A stretch of DNA of 64,000 bases from the NCBI RefSeq assembly GCF_000025305.1, contig NC_013740.1:1488001-1552000 (forward strand), given 5' to 3'. Position 1 is the first letter of the stretch. Each line of letters starts with the position of its first letter. The translations under genes and the position numbers were made by a program. The notes beneath the pieces were generated by a model. That model had not been told where the DNA came from. It saw only the letters and a program-made list of their open reading frames with translations, and ran no database searches. The DNA is from Acidaminococcus fermentans DSM 20731. Lineage in GTDB: Bacteria; Bacillota; Negativicutes; Acidaminococcales; Acidaminococcaceae. Shown in pieces: positions 6,726 to 16,489 of the stretch.

Positions 6726-7715
6726 AAGCTTTTTCCCCACCTGCTCCCGGTAGTTGGTGAGGATGTTTTCCATGCTCCGTTCCATGTGTTCGTCCATGAG
6801 CTTCCGGGCCTTTTCCGGATCATGGGCCCGGAGGGCTTCCATCAGCTGCCGGTGTTCAAAGAAGGAGATCTTGGCATAATCGGTTTCCGTCATCAGGAAC
6901 CCCAGGGAAAGCCCGTTCCACAGGCTGGCCAGAATCCGGGCCAGTTTGGGATTGTCCGCCGCCTCCCACAGGGCCATATGGAAGCTTTCGTTGTAGTGCT
7001 TGTAGTCCCCGTACCGGTGCTCTTCCATGCACTTTTCCATGCCGGCATAGACCTGTTCCACTTCCGTCAGGTCACTGCCGGGCCGGGCGGCCAGGGCGGC
7101 GGCTTCCCGTTCCAGGATTTCCCGGACGGCAAAATGGTCCCGGATGGCCTTTTCATCCATTCCCAGCACCACCGCTCCCTTGTTGGGCCGCAGCTTCACC
7201 AGTCCCTGGCTGGCCAGAAGCTGGAGGGCTTCCCGGACCGGAGTGGCGGAGACCCCCATGTGCCGGGCGGTCTCTTCCAGGGTCAGCACACTGCCTTCCG
7301 GGATCTCCCGGCGGAGGATGGCTTTCCGCAGATAGGAAGCCACCTGTTCCCGGGCCGGCAGGAGATGGATCTTCCCCACGTTTTTCATCGGGGTGTCCCC
7401 GGCTACCCGGTACACCGGAACAGGGGACGCCGGCGGTTCCTGGGCTTCCGGCACCGGGGCCTGTCCCGTTTTCCGGTTCCCCAGCAGCTCCCGGGCCTCC
7501 TCCGCCACCACCATGTGCCGGTTGCTGAGCCGGGTCACCAGCCCTTCCAGCAGCAGGGTCTGGAGGGCCTCCCGGATGGGCATCCGGGATACGCCGTAGG
7601 TCCTGGCCAGTTCCACCTGCTTCAGTTCCGTCCCCGGTTCCAGATCACCGGAGGCGATCCGGTTCCGCAGGGACTGGCAGATCAGTTCCTGGGTGGATTT
7701 CTGCAGGGTCACCAT
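6723..7715 (-). CDS. GntR-family regulator with two winged-HTH domains and FCD domain
   Basis: A 330-residue protein with an unusual order. A first GntR winged HTH spans residues 5-72 (ELARTYGVSRMPIREALQ, LLLEGLVTRL) and a linker 73-118 follows. A second, complete GntR winged HTH spans 122-185 (ETARHMGVSATPVREALQ, LASQGLVKLRPNKGA). A C-terminal all-helical FCD ligand domain follows from about 190 (REILEREAAALAA, ESFHMALWEAADNP, EHRQLMEAL). FCD regulators usually bind organic acids. The ATG at 7715 follows AAAGGAGG. It lies 20 bp downstream of lepA, so it may be co-transcribed. Control of the adjacent permease-fumarase operon is inferred from proximity and the candidate operator. Confidence 0.88.
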   Translation of the reverse strand: MVTLQKSTQELICQSLRNRIASGDLEPGTELKQVELARTYGVSRMPIREALQTLLLEGLVTRLSNRHMVVAEEARELLGNRKTGQAPVPEAQEPPASPVPVYRVAGDTPMKNVGKIHLLPAREQVASYLRKAILRREIPEGSVLTLEETARHMGVSATPVREALQLLASQGLVKLRPNKGAVVLGMDEKAIRDHFAVREILEREAAALAARPGSDLTEVEQVYAGMEKCMEEHRYGDYKHYNESFHMALWEAADNPKLARILASLWNGLSLGFLMTETDYAKISFFEHRQLMEALRAHDPEKARKLMDEHMERSMENILTNYREQVGKKL

Positions 7716-7735
7716 GGGTCCACCTCCTTTCTCTC

Positions 7736-9541
7736 TTACTTGTCGTCCATTTTCAGGATGGCCATGAAGGCTTCCTGGGGCAGTTCCACGCTGCCCACCT
7801 GCTTCATGCGCTTCTTCCCGGCTTTCTGCTTTTCCAGCAGTTTCCGTTTCCGGGTGATGTCGCCCCCGTAGCATTTGGCCAGCACGTCCTTCCGCAGGGC
7901 GCTGACGTTTTCCCGGGCAATGATCTTGCTGCCGATGGCCGCCTGGATGGGGATCTCGAACAGCTGCCGGGGAATCAGTTTCCGGAGCTTTTCCACCAGG
8001 GCACGGCCCCAGTACTGGGCCCGGTCCCGATGGACGATGGCGCTGAGGGCATCCACCGGATCCCCGTTCAGCAGGATATCCACCTTCACCATGTCCGAAG
8101 GCCGGTAGCCGCTCAGTTCATAATCCAGGGAGGCATAGCCCCGGGATACGCTTTTCAGCCGGTCGAAATAGTCGAAGATGATTTCCGACAGGGGCAGGGC
8201 ATAGTGGATCATCACCCGGGTTTCGTCCAGGTAAGTCATGTTCTGGTATTCTCCCCGCTTTTCCTGGGACAGTTCCATCACCGGCCCCACAAAATCCTTG
8301 GGCACGATGATGGTGGCGTTCACAAAGGGTTCCTCCACATGCTCGATTACCGTGGGATTGGGGAACTGGGAGGGGTTGTCCACCATTTCAATGTCCCCGT
8401 TGGTCTTCACCACTTCGTAGATAACGTTGGGAGCGGTGGTGATGAGGCTCAGGCCGTATTCCCGTTCCAGCCGTTCCTTGATCACATCCATGTGGAGCAG
8501 GCCCAGGAAGCCGCAGCGGAAACCGAAGCCCAGGGCGGAAGAAGTTTCCGGTTCGAAGGTCAGGGAGGCGTCGTTGAGCTGGAGTTTTTCCAGGGCGTCC
8601 CGGAGATTGTCGTATTCAGAGTTCTCGATGGGATACAGGCCGCAGTACACCATGGGGGTGGCCTTCCGGTACCCCGGCAGGGGCTCTTTGGCCGGCTGGC
8701 TGTTGTCGGTGATGGTATCCCCCACCCGGGCGTCCTTCACGGTCTTGATGGCGGCTGCCAGAAAGCCCACCTGGCCCTCTCCCAGTTCCGGCACGTTGAC
8801 CATGGCGGGCTTGAACACCCCCACTTCCGTCACGTCATAGACCTTGCCGGTGGCCATGAGCCGGATGGACATGCCCTTCTTCAGGCAGCCGTTCACCACC
8901 CGCACATAGAGCATGACCCCTTTGTAGGCGTCGAACTTGGAATCGAAGATCAGGGCCTGGAGAGGGGCCGCCGGGTCCCCTTTGGGCGCCGGCACCCGGT
9001 TCACCACCGCTTCCAGCACCTGGTCCACCCCCAGGCCGGTCTTGGCGCTGCACAGGACGCATTCGCTCTTGTCGATGCCCAGGATGTCCTCGATTTCCTT
9101 TTCCACCCGGGGCACATCGGCGCTGGGCAGGTCGATCTTGTTGATCACCGGGATGATCTCCAGGTCATGGTCCATGGCCAGGTACACATTGGCCAGGGTC
9201 TGGGCCTCGATGCCCTGGGTGGCGTCGATGACCAGCAGGGCCCCTTCACAGGCCGCCAGGGCCCGGGACACTTCGTAGGTAAAGTCCACATGGCCCGGGG
9301 TATCAATCAGGTTCAGGATGTAGTCGTTCCCGTCCTTGGCCTTGTAATCCAGCTGGACCGCCTGGTCCTTGATGGTGATGCCCCGTTCCCGTTCCAGGCT
9401 CATGGAGTCCAGGATCTGGTCCTCCATTTCCCGCTTGGACAGGGTGCCGGTCATTTCAATGAGCCGGTCGGCCAGGGTGGATTTGCCGTGGTCGATATGG
9501 GCGATGATGGAAAAATTTCGAATATGATCACGTTTTGCCAT
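7736..9541 (-). CDS. lepA: Elongation factor 4 (LepA)
   Basis: A 601-residue translational GTPase, the usual family length, that acts on the ribosome and can back-translocate it. The G-domain motifs are AHIDHGKST (P-loop, residue ~16), DTPGHVDF and NKIDLPSAD. It then carries EF-G-like domains and the LepA-specific C-terminal domain, with [23 protein letters not shown] and a basic tail ([19 protein letters not shown]). It has its own promoter, and the leader carries a perfect CGCCTG/CAGGCG hairpin at 9565-9582. Confidence 0.97.
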   Translation of the reverse strand: MAKRDHIRNFSIIAHIDHGKSTLADRLIEMTGTLSKREMEDQILDSMSLERERGITIKDQAVQLDYKAKDGNDYILNLIDTPGHVDFTYEVSRALAACEGALLVIDATQGIEAQTLANVYLAMDHDLEIIPVINKIDLPSADVPRVEKEIEDILGIDKSECVLCSAKTGLGVDQVLEAVVNRVPAPKGDPAAPLQALIFDSKFDAYKGVMLYVRVVNGCLKKGMSIRLMATGKVYDVTEVGVFKPAMVNVPELGEGQVGFLAAAIKTVKDARVGDTITDNSQPAKEPLPGYRKATPMVYCGLYPIENSEYDNLRDALEKLQLNDASLTFEPETSSALGFGFRCGFLGLLHMDVIKERLEREYGLSLITTAPNVIYEVVKTNGDIEMVDNPSQFPNPTVIEHVEEPFVNATIIVPKDFVGPVMELSQEKRGEYQNMTYLDETRVMIHYALPLSEIIFDYFDRLKSVSRGYASLDYELSGYRPSDMVKVDILLNGDPVDALSAIVHRDRAQYWGRALVEKLRKLIPRQLFEIPIQAAIGSKIIARENVSALRKDVLAKCYGGDITRKRKLLEKQKAGKKRMKQVGSVELPQEAFMAILKMDDK

Positions 9542-9599
9542 GGAATCTTCTCGCTTTCTGCCAACGCCTGAAAAACAGGCGGAAATATTTCAATACTTT

Positions 9600-9628
9600 A
9601 TTATATCATGTTCGGCCGGGCCCTTCCA
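9600..9628 (-). promoter_or_regulatory. Putative lepA promoter
   Basis: Minus-strand TATAAT (9600-9605) preceded at 17 bp by a weak -35 TGGAAG (9623-9628). It lies about 60 nt upstream of the lepA start. Confidence 0.6.
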
Positions 9629-9650
9629 CCTGGCATCCGGCAATGTAAGT

Positions 9651-9790
9651 GTCAACAAGTTCTCGGTAAGACCTTCATCACAGTATGGTTATGCAGCAAA
9701 GTGCAGAGTGAAGAGCACGGACGATGAAAATCCAATGACCCATTGCGATGCCGTAGGGGGCGCAGGCCGGTTGCCCCGCTCCCTCCGCAT
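9651..9790 (+). repeat. Dispersed intergenic repeat, copy 1
   Basis: Two modules. The first (9651-9703) runs from GTCAACAAGTT to ATGGTTATGCAGCAAAGTG. The second (9751-9790) contains CCGTAGGGGGCGCAGGCC and a run of C. Both match, with about 80-90% identity by eye, a minus-strand copy at 48041-48131. This copy has an extra ~45 bp between the modules, including the heptamer-like GCAGAGTGAAGAG. It fills most of the 300-base lepA-rpsT gap, where I see no gene. Confidence 0.8.
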
Positions 9791-9794
9791 ACAA

Positions 9795-9826
9795 CAAAAA
9801 AGGCCGGCAACCGGAGTTGTCAGCCT
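9795..9826 (-). terminator. rpsT terminator
   Basis: On the minus strand, GGCTGACAAC pairs with GTTGCCGGCC and is followed by TTTTTTGTT, about 15 nt after the rpsT stop codon. Confidence 0.75.
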
Positions 9827-9841
9827 TCCTGCTGTTCAGCC

Positions 9842-10105
9842 TTATTTTACTGCGTTGACTTTCTTAGCTAAACGGGATTTCTTGCGAGCTGCGGCTTTTT
9901 TGTTCACCGTGCCCTTCCGAGCAGCTTTATCTAATAAGCTCGCTGCTACTTTCAAAGTGGCCTGGGCCTCTTCTTTGGATCCTGCAGCAGCAAAAGCTTC
10001 AACCTTGCGTGCGGTGCTGCGGATTTCAGCTTTCACCGGGCCATTGGCAGCGCGCCGTTCGGCATCAGTCTTGACACTACGAATGGAAGACTTAATATTC
10101 GGCAT
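9842..10105 (-). CDS. rpsT: 30S ribosomal protein S20
   Basis: An 87-residue basic protein of the S20 family (MPNIKSSIRSVKTDAERR start; AARKKSRLAKKVNAVK end). It binds 16S rRNA in early 30S assembly. The ATG at 10105 follows GGTGGAGGTGAGAAC, an excellent ribosome-binding site; ten upstream in-frame codons have none. It is a monocistronic gene with its own promoter and terminator, divided from lepA by a dispersed repeat. Confidence 0.97.
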   Translation of the reverse strand: MPNIKSSIRSVKTDAERRAANGPVKAEIRSTARKVEAFAAAGSKEEAQATLKVAASLLDKAARKGTVNKKAAARKKSRLAKKVNAVK

Positions 10106-10138
10106 GTTCTCACCTCCACCAATAAGCTTTACCAAAAT

Positions 10139-10167
10139 ATAATATCATGGATACGTCCTTTGTGCAA
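10139..10167 (-). promoter_or_regulatory. rpsT promoter
   Basis: Minus-strand TTGCAC (10162-10167), 17-bp spacer ending in TGA (extended -10), TATTAT (10139-10144), just downstream of the ribF stop codon. Confidence 0.7.
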
Positions 10168-10179
10168 GGGATTTTTCCA

Positions 10180-11121
10180 TTATTTCTTGTTCTTTTCCAT
10201 GGCCAGGATGCTCTGGGCATTCCGGGCGTCCTTCCGGAGCTGTTCCTGGAGCCTGTCCAGGTCGGGGAATTTCTCCTCTCCCCGGAGCCGGGCCACCAGC
10301 TGCACCCGGACTTCCTTCCCGTACAGGTCCCCCTGGAACCGGAACAGATGGGCTTCCAGCCGGGTTTCCTGGTTGGCGAAGGTGGGATTGTCCCCTACAT
10401 TCACCATGGCATCATGCCACTGGCCGTCCACCAGCACCCGCCCTGCGTACACCCCGAAGGCGGGCACGGCAAAATGCTGGCCCAGGAGCTTCAGATTGGC
10501 CGTAGGGAAGCCCAGGAGCCGTCCCCGGTGATCCCCGGGCACCACCTGGCCCCGGATGGCATAGGGCCGGCCCAGCATCTGGGCCGCCAGTTCCACCCGT
10601 CCTTCGGCGATAGCCTTCCGGATGTTGGTGCTGCTCACCACCAGCCCGTCCTGCTTCAAAAGAGGCCGGGACAGGATGGTGAGCCCGAACCGGGTGTGTT
10701 CCGTCTTCAGAAGACGGACGTTCCCCTTGCCCCCGGCCCCGAAGCTGAAGTTGTCCCCGATGCCCACAGCCTTGACTCCCAGATCCACCAGCATCTGGAG
10801 GAAATCGTCGGCGCTCATGGCCGCCAGTTCCCGGGTAAAGGGGATGTTCACCAGGATGTCCACCTCCAGGTCCACCATGAGTTTTTCCTTGGCGGCATTG
10901 TCCAGCAGCCGGGGCGGTTCCAGCTCCGGCTTCAGACTGGCCAGAGGGTGGGTGCTGAAGGTGAACACCATCAGCTGGAGATGGTGCTGCCGGGCATAGG
11001 TCCGGGTGGTCCCGATCACTTCCTGGTGTCCCCGGTGGACCCCGTCAAAGGTCCCCAGAGCCGCCGCGGAAGGCAGCAGATGGGCTCTGTGCAGTTCGTC
11101 CAGTGAGGTTATCAGTTTCAT
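10180..11121 (-). CDS. ribF: Bifunctional riboflavin kinase/FAD synthetase
   Basis: A 313-residue protein that makes FMN and then FAD from riboflavin. The N-terminal nucleotidyltransferase carries AALGTFDGVHRGHQEV near residue 20 and a late SSTNIRKAIAEG. The C-terminal flavokinase carries DHRGRLLGFPTANL and LEAHLFRFQGDLYG. The ATG at 11121 overlaps the truB stop as ATGA, so it is coupled to truB and ends the long rimP-ribF operon. In-frame sequence upstream of this ATG is truB in another frame. Confidence 0.96.
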   Translation of the reverse strand: MKLITSLDELHRAHLLPSAAALGTFDGVHRGHQEVIGTTRTYARQHHLQLMVFTFSTHPLASLKPELEPPRLLDNAAKEKLMVDLEVDILVNIPFTRELAAMSADDFLQMLVDLGVKAVGIGDNFSFGAGGKGNVRLLKTEHTRFGLTILSRPLLKQDGLVVSSTNIRKAIAEGRVELAAQMLGRPYAIRGQVVPGDHRGRLLGFPTANLKLLGQHFAVPAFGVYAGRVLVDGQWHDAMVNVGDNPTFANQETRLEAHLFRFQGDLYGKEVRVQLVARLRGEEKFPDLDRLQEQLRKDARNAQSILAMEKNKK

Positions 11122-12014
11122 GGTTGTTCTTCCGTCCTTGTTTCCACGTCCGGGATGTGGATGATCTTGTGGGCCCGGAGCCGGCCGTCCACGGCACGGG
11201 CCAGTCCCACCAGCACCCCGTCCCGGGTCCACAGCTGGTACAGGGTCCCTTCCGTCAGCCCGGGCAGGGTGGTGGCCACTCCCTGGGCGATCCGCCGCCC
11301 CTGGAGGGCATTCACAATCTTTTTGGGAAAGCCGGCCAGGATGGGTTCCACCCCCATGCAGCAGCCTTCCGGATCGGCGGCGATCTCCTGGAGGGTATGG
11401 GCGTCTTCCAGCCGGAAGACCCCGGCCCGCCGCCGGAGCAGGAAACTCATGGTCCCCTTCATCCCCAGCTTCGCCGCCAGGTCCTCACACAGGGTCCGGA
11501 TAAAAGTCCCCTTGGAGCAGGTCACGTCGAACACCAGGGTCTTTCCGGTGTAATCCACCTTTTCCAGTTCATAGAGAGTGATGGGACGGGGCTCCCGCTT
11601 CACTTCGATGCCCTGTCGGGCCAGCTTGTACAGCTTGGTGCCCCCCACACTGATGGCGGAATACATGGGCGGGATCTGGGTCCCTTCCCCCCGGAAGGAG
11701 GCCAGGGCGGCTTCGATTTCCTCTGCCGTCAGGTCCCGTACGGGACTTTCGGCGATCACCGCCCCTTCCGTATCCCCGGTGTCGGTCTGAAACCCGAAGG
11801 TCAGCTCTGCCCGGTAGCTTTTTTCCTCGTGGGCCGCGTATTCCAGGAATCGGGTGGCCATGCCGGTGAACACCGGCAGCACCCCGGCGGCCAGGGGATC
11901 CAGGGTGCCCCCGTGGCCGATTTTCTTCATATGGAGGATTTTCCGCAGGGCCCCCACCACATCATGGCTGGTCATGCCCGGTGGTTTGAGTACGTTGAAA
12001 ATCCCATCCATCAC
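11118..12014 (-). CDS. truB: tRNA pseudouridine-55 synthase
   Basis: A 298-residue TruB that isomerises U55 in the tRNA T-loop. Key features are GIFNVLKPPGMTSHDVV at the N-terminus, the catalytic-Asp motif HGGTLDPLAAGVLPV near residue 38, RAELTFGFQTDTGD, and CSKGTFIRTLCEDLA. A short C-terminal PUA-like region follows. It overlaps both nrnA (4 bp, ATGA) and ribF (4 bp). Confidence 0.97.
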   Translation of the reverse strand: MMDGIFNVLKPPGMTSHDVVGALRKILHMKKIGHGGTLDPLAAGVLPVFTGMATRFLEYAAHEEKSYRAELTFGFQTDTGDTEGAVIAESPVRDLTAEEIEAALASFRGEGTQIPPMYSAISVGGTKLYKLARQGIEVKREPRPITLYELEKVDYTGKTLVFDVTCSKGTFIRTLCEDLAAKLGMKGTMSFLLRRRAGVFRLEDAHTLQEIAADPEGCCMGVEPILAGFPKKIVNALQGRRIAQGVATTLPGLTEGTLYQLWTRDGVLVGLARAVDGRLRAHKIIHIPDVETRTEEQP

Positions 12015-12967
12015 AGTTCCTCCAGGGCCTTTTCCAGCGCCTCCAGCAGGGCCTTCTTGGCCTCTTCCAGAGGCAGGCCGATGGTGCAGCCGGCGGCTTT
12101 GGGATGGCCGCCCCCGTTGAAGGCCACGGCCACCCTGCTCACGTCCACCTTTTTGGAGCGCATGCTCACCCGCGTGGATCTGGGTTCCACCTGCTTGAAG
12201 AGCACCGCCACGTCCACCCCGGCAATGTACCGGGGATGGTAGATGAAGCTTTCCGTGGAAACGGTCTTGTCATACAGGGAAAGAGGCACTTCCAGGGTGG
12301 CAATTTTCCCTCCGGCATAGAAGCTCAGGCTGGGCAGCACCTTGGCCAGGAGCTCCACGGAATTCCGGGCTTTCAGTTCCAGCTGGTCGGAGATCTCGTC
12401 GGGCTTCACCCCCAGGGCCACCAGGTCCGCCGCCACCCGCATGCACCGGGGGGTGGTGTTGGCGTACTTGAAAAAGCCGCAGTCGGTGACAATGGCCGTG
12501 TACAGATCCGTGGCCAGTTCCTGGTCCACCGGGATCCTGTTGGCTTCCAGCATCCGGTACATGATTTCCCCGGTGGCCGCCGCCCTGTCATCCAGCAGCA
12601 GATAATCCGCATACCGGGTGTTGGACACATGGTGGTCGATGTTCAGGATGGGTGCGGAAAGACAGTCTTCCGCAGCCCCCATCCGGTCTTTGGAAGAGGC
12701 ATCCACCACCACCGTCAGGTCGCAGTCGATTTTCTCCCCGGGTTTGGGCTGCTCATAGGCGTCCAGTCCGGGCAGGAACTGGTACACCGCCGGCAGGATG
12801 TCATCCACCAGCAGACGCACCTGTTTCCCTGCCTGGCGCAGGGCCCGGGCCAGTCCCAGGGTGGAGCCCAGGGTATCCCCGTCCGGTCCCACATGGCTCA
12901 CCAGCACCAGGCGGCTGACGCTCATCAGCAGCTGCCAGGTTTCCTTCAGATCCAGTGCCTTACTCAT
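12011..12967 (-). CDS. nrnA: DHH/DHHA1 phosphoesterase (NrnA-like oligoribonuclease)
   Basis: A 318-residue DHH protein of the NrnA family, which degrades nanoRNA and/or converts pAp to AMP. The metal-binding motifs are VSHVGPDGDTLGS near residue 24, VVVDASSKDRMG, and NIDHHVSNTRYAD (the DHH signature). The DHHA1 domain ends with VAVAFNGGGHPKAAGCTI. Its position between rbfA and truB is common in Firmicutes. The start overlaps the rbfA end by 8 bp. Confidence 0.93.
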   Translation of the reverse strand: MSKALDLKETWQLLMSVSRLVLVSHVGPDGDTLGSTLGLARALRQAGKQVRLLVDDILPAVYQFLPGLDAYEQPKPGEKIDCDLTVVVDASSKDRMGAAEDCLSAPILNIDHHVSNTRYADYLLLDDRAAATGEIMYRMLEANRIPVDQELATDLYTAIVTDCGFFKYANTTPRCMRVAADLVALGVKPDEISDQLELKARNSVELLAKVLPSLSFYAGGKIATLEVPLSLYDKTVSTESFIYHPRYIAGVDVAVLFKQVEPRSTRVSMRSKKVDVSRVAVAFNGGGHPKAAGCTIGLPLEEAKKALLEALEKALEEL

Positions 12968-13316
12968 GATGCTCTTCTTTCTTCAGCTCATGGAGGATGG
13001 ATTCGATATGGGCGCTGTATTCCATGGACGTATCCTTGTGGAAGCTGAGCACCGGAGCCACCCGGAGATCGATCCGCCGGGCGATTTCCCGGCGGAAGAA
13101 GCCCAGGGCGGACTGGAGGCCCTTCCAGGCGGCTGCCTGCTGTTCCTCACTGCCGTAGAGGCTTACATAGATCTTGGCGTAGCTCAGGTCGTTGCTGACT
13201 TCCACCCCGGTGATGGTGACGAACTTCACCCGGGGATCCTTCACGTCACGGATCATCATGTTGCTCATTTCCTGCTTGATCAGCGCCTGGAGTTTTTCAG
13301 CACGAAGTTTGGACAT
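12960..13316 (-). CDS. rbfA: Ribosome-binding factor A
   Basis: A 118-residue KH-fold 30S maturation factor. Typical text: RAEKLQALIKQEMSNMM, DVKDPRVKFVTITGVEVSND, YAKIYVSLYG and RIDLRVAPVLSFHKDTSME. Its position directly after infB is the usual arrangement. Confidence 0.96.
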   Translation of the reverse strand: MSKLRAEKLQALIKQEMSNMMIRDVKDPRVKFVTITGVEVSNDLSYAKIYVSLYGSEEQQAAAWKGLQSALGFFRREIARRIDLRVAPVLSFHKDTSMEYSAHIESILHELKKEEHHE

Positions 13317-13325
13317 GGTCCCTCC

Positions 13326-15914
13326 TTATTCTGCAGCCACTTCTTCCATGGTGTAGACTTCCAGCTGGTCCCCCACCTTGATATCCCGGTAGTCGGCCAG
13401 GGTAAGCCCACATTCGAAGTTGGCCGCCACTTCCTTCACATCGTCCTTGAACCGGCGCAGGGAATCCAGTTCCCCTTCGTGGATCACGATGCCGTCCCGG
13501 ACCAGACGCACCTTGGCGGACCGGGTGATCTTCCCGTCCTTCACATAGGCCCCGGCGATCAGCATCTTGTTGATGGGGATAACCTGACGGATTTCCACAT
13601 GGCCGATGATCTTTTCCTTGAATTTGGGTGCCAGCATCCCCTTGATGGCGGCTTCCACATCGTTCAGGGCATCGTAGATGACCCGGTAGGTGCGGATATC
13701 CACCTTTTCGGCTTCGGCGGTCTTCCGGGCATTGGCGTCCGGACGGACGTTGAAGCCGATGATCAGGGCGTTGGCGGCGGAAGCCAGCATCACGTCGGAT
13801 TCGTTGATGGCCCCTACCCCGGAATGGACGATGACCACTTTCACTTCATCGTTCTTGATCTTGGTGAGCGCCTGTTCCAGGGCCTGGATGGTGCCCTGCA
13901 CGTCGGCCTTCACCACGATGTTCAGGTCCTTCAGTTCCCCTTCCTGGATCCGGTTGAAGATATCGTCCAGGGAAACCTTGGCCTTCTTCTGTTCTTCCAT
14001 CTTCTGCTTGGCCTGGCGTTTTTCCGCCACGGACCGGGCCACATGTTCATCGCAGGCATCCAGGATATCCCCGGCTTCCGGCACATCGTTGAGCCCCAGG
14101 ACTTCCACAGGGGTGGAAGGCAGGGCCTTCTTCACCTTTTCGCCCCGGTCGTTGACCATGGCCCGGACCTTGCCGTAGCAGGTGCCGGCCAGGATGGAAT
14201 CCCCGATGTGCAGGGTGCCCCGGTCGATGAGCACGGAGGCCACAGGCCCTCTGCCCTTGTCCAGTTTGGCTTCGATGATGGTGCCGTGGGCGGGCAGGTT
14301 GGGGTTGGCCTTCAGATCCTGCATTTCAGCCACCAGCAGGATCATTTCCAGCAGGTCGGAGATACCGGTCTTCTGCCGGGCGGATACGGGAACCATGATG
14401 GTATCCCCGCCCCAGGCTTCCGGGATCAGTCCATGCTCGGACAGCTGCTGCATGACGAAATCCGGGTTGGCCCCTTCCTTGTCGATCTTGTTGATGGCCA
14501 CGATCACCGGCACCTTGGCAGCCTTGGCATGGTTGATGGCTTCGATGGTCTGGGGCATCACCCCGTCGTCAGCGGCCACCACCAGCACGGCGATATCCGT
14601 CACCTGGGCCCCACGGGCACGCATGGCGGTGAAAGCTTCGTGGCCCGGGGTATCCAGGAACACGATGGGCTTGCCCTGGCACACCACCCGGTAGGCACCG
14701 ATGTGCTGGGTGATCCCGCCGGCTTCCCGGGCGGTTACGTTGGTCTTCCGGATGGCATCCAGCAGGGAGGTCTTGCCGTGGTCCACGTGGCCCATGACCG
14801 TCACCACGGGGGGACGGGGCACCCGCAGAGCCGGGTCGTCTTCCACTTCCGGCACTTCCGTGGGATCCGCTTCAGGAGGCGGTTCCTTGATTTCACAGTT
14901 GAAGTCCATGCCCACCAGTTCGGCGGTTTCATGGTCGATTTCCTGGTTGATGGTCACCATCTTGCCCAGCATGAACAGCTTCTTGATCACTTCGTTCACG
15001 TCCCGGCACAGGAGCTTGGCGAAATCCTTTACGCTGATGCTTTCGCCCACTTCGATGCTGGTGGGACGGACCACTTCCGCTTTTCTGGCCGGAGCGGCGT
15101 TCCGGTTGCTGTTGTTGTTGTTTTTGTGTTTGTGGTTTTTCATCATATGATCGGCACTGCGGGTAGGACGGTCCTCCCGGGTGGCATAAGAGCCCTTGAT
15201 TTTCTCCCGTTTTTCCTGATGGTTGTGGTTGTTGTTCCGTTTGCCCATATCCTTGCCGGCATGGGCACTGTTCCCGCCGATGGGGGCACCGGGCTTCCCG
15301 GCACGGCCGTTCTGGGGCTTGTTCCGGTTGTTCCCGCCGTTCCCACTGCGGTTCTGGTTCCCGCCATTCCGGTCATTCCGGCCGAACCGGCTGCTGCCGT
15401 TCCCGTTGCTGCGGTTCTGGCCGTTCTGGGGCCGGTCGTTTCTCCGGCCGTTGTCCCGGTTCTGGCCATTCTGGCTGCTCTGGGGCCGGTCGCCCCGCCG
15501 TTCGCTGTGGTTCTGGCCGTTCCGGTCATGGCCGCGGTTTTCTCCCCGGCCGTCGTTTCTCCGGTCGTTCCGGTCATTCCGGCTTTCCTGGGCCGGTTTC
15601 TGCTGGGCCGCATGATGGGCCTGGATGGCCGCCTTCCCCACGGCAATGTCACTTTTCACCTGGGCCACTTTGGCAGCCACCGGCGCCGCCGCCTGGGCGG
15701 CTTTTTCCTGGACCTTCCGGGCCGCATTCTGGGCGGCTTCCTTCACGGATCCCTGGTTGGCCTTCAGGCCCTTGACGATCATGTCCCGGACCCCGGCTTC
15801 CACGGTGCTCATATGGTTCTTCACCGTGATCTTGTGGTCGGCCAGAAAGCCCAGCACCTTCTTGTTGTCCAGGTTCAGTTCCTTGGCGATCTCATAGATT
15901 CTGTATTTTGTCAT
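13326..15914 (-). CDS. infB: Translation initiation factor IF-2
   Basis: An 862-residue GTPase that places initiator tRNA on the 30S. The N-terminal IF2_N domain ([23 protein letters not shown]) is followed by a helical Ala/Lys segment. A low-complexity region rich in Asn, Arg, Gly and Gln spans about residues 108-215. Then come a second IF2_N segment ([18 protein letters not shown]), the G domain ([37 protein letters not shown]) and domains II-IV. The ATG at 15914 has GGAGG at 7-nt spacing; a GTG two codons upstream is too close. Confidence 0.97.
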   Translation of the reverse strand: MTKYRIYEIAKELNLDNKKVLGFLADHKITVKNHMSTVEAGVRDMIVKGLKANQGSVKEAAQNAARKVQEKAAQAAAPVAAKVAQVKSDIAVGKAAIQAHHAAQQKPAQESRNDRNDRRNDGRGENRGHDRNGQNHSERRGDRPQSSQNGQNRDNGRRNDRPQNGQNRSNGNGSSRFGRNDRNGGNQNRSGNGGNNRNKPQNGRAGKPGAPIGGNSAHAGKDMGKRNNNHNHQEKREKIKGSYATREDRPTRSADHMMKNHKHKNNNNSNRNAAPARKAEVVRPTSIEVGESISVKDFAKLLCRDVNEVIKKLFMLGKMVTINQEIDHETAELVGMDFNCEIKEPPPEADPTEVPEVEDDPALRVPRPPVVTVMGHVDHGKTSLLDAIRKTNVTAREAGGITQHIGAYRVVCQGKPIVFLDTPGHEAFTAMRARGAQVTDIAVLVVAADDGVMPQTIEAINHAKAAKVPVIVAINKIDKEGANPDFVMQQLSEHGLIPEAWGGDTIMVPVSARQKTGISDLLEMILLVAEMQDLKANPNLPAHGTIIEAKLDKGRGPVASVLIDRGTLHIGDSILAGTCYGKVRAMVNDRGEKVKKALPSTPVEVLGLNDVPEAGDILDACDEHVARSVAEKRQAKQKMEEQKKAKVSLDDIFNRIQEGELKDLNIVVKADVQGTIQALEQALTKIKNDEVKVVIVHSGVGAINESDVMLASAANALIIGFNVRPDANARKTAEAEKVDIRTYRVIYDALNDVEAAIKGMLAPKFKEKIIGHVEIRQVIPINKMLIAGAYVKDGKITRSAKVRLVRDGIVIHEGELDSLRRFKDDVKEVAANFECGLTLADYRDIKVGDQLEVYTMEEVAAE

Positions 15915-15930
15915 CCGCACACCTCCATAA

Positions 15931-16230
15931 TCACAAGCCCATCATCTTCCGGAAGCCGTCGTCCAACAGGACCACTGCCGCCCGGGGCGCTTTTCCGATG
16001 GCGGACCCCAGCCGGATGCGGTCCAAAGCCATCCCATAGGGGATTTTTTCGGTATCGCACCAGTGCCGGATCTTTTCCACCGTCCGGGGAGAGGCATCTG
16101 CGGCAATCAGCACGTAGCGGGCACGGCCTTTTTTCTTCAGCGTGTCCCATACGCCCTGATCGCCGGAGGCCAGTTTCCCGGCCTTCTGCGCCAGACTCAG
16201 GGCAAAGCAGAGCTCATTGTCCGTTTTCAT
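15931..16230 (-). CDS. ylxQ: L7Ae/L30e-family RNA-binding protein (YlxQ)
   Basis: A 99-residue L7Ae/L30e/S12e/Gadd45 fold protein. The [25 protein letters not shown] core matches YlxQ, a K-turn-binding ribosome-associated protein. It begins 17 bp inside the end of rnpM, so it is translated from within that gene's tail. The neighbours nusA, rnpM and infB are its standard context. Confidence 0.92.
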   Translation of the reverse strand: MKTDNELCFALSLAQKAGKLASGDQGVWDTLKKKGRARYVLIAADASPRTVEKIRHWCDTEKIPYGMALDRIRLGSAIGKAPRAAVVLLDDGFRKMMGL

Positions 16231-16489
16231 GGGACAGCTCCGCCAGCAATGCTTCCTTCGTTTCCGGAGAAACCTTCACCTGCAGGGCCCGTTCCAGGCT
16301 TTTGCTCTGGAAGGCCTTTTCGATGCAGCCGGCGTTGGGGCACACATAGGCCCCCCGGCCCGGTTTCTTGCCGGAACGGTCCAGGCTCACGGCTCCTTCC
16401 GGAGACCGGACGATCCGGACCATTTCCTTTTTATTGTGGATTTCCCCGCAGCCGATGCAGGTCCGCTGGGGAATCTTCTTCACTTTCAT
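16214..16489 (-). CDS. rnpM: RNase P modulator RnpM (YlxR)
   Basis: A 91-residue DUF448/YlxR protein. Conserved motifs are PQRTCIGCGE near the start, KKPGRGAYVCPN near residue 41, and CIEKAF. The family binds RNA, and RnpM has been reported to modulate RNase P. The start overlaps the nusA stop (ATGA). Confidence 0.93.
   Translation of the reverse strand: MKVKKIPQRTCIGCGEIHNKKEMVRIVRSPEGAVSLDRSGKKPGRGAYVCPNAGCIEKAFQSKSLERALQVKVSPETKEALLAELSHENGQ

Noticed and set aside
12798-16349. 1183-codon plus-strand open frame opposite rbfA and infB
   Set aside because: Mirror of the infB codon pattern; the translation is low complexity and unrelated to any family I recognise.
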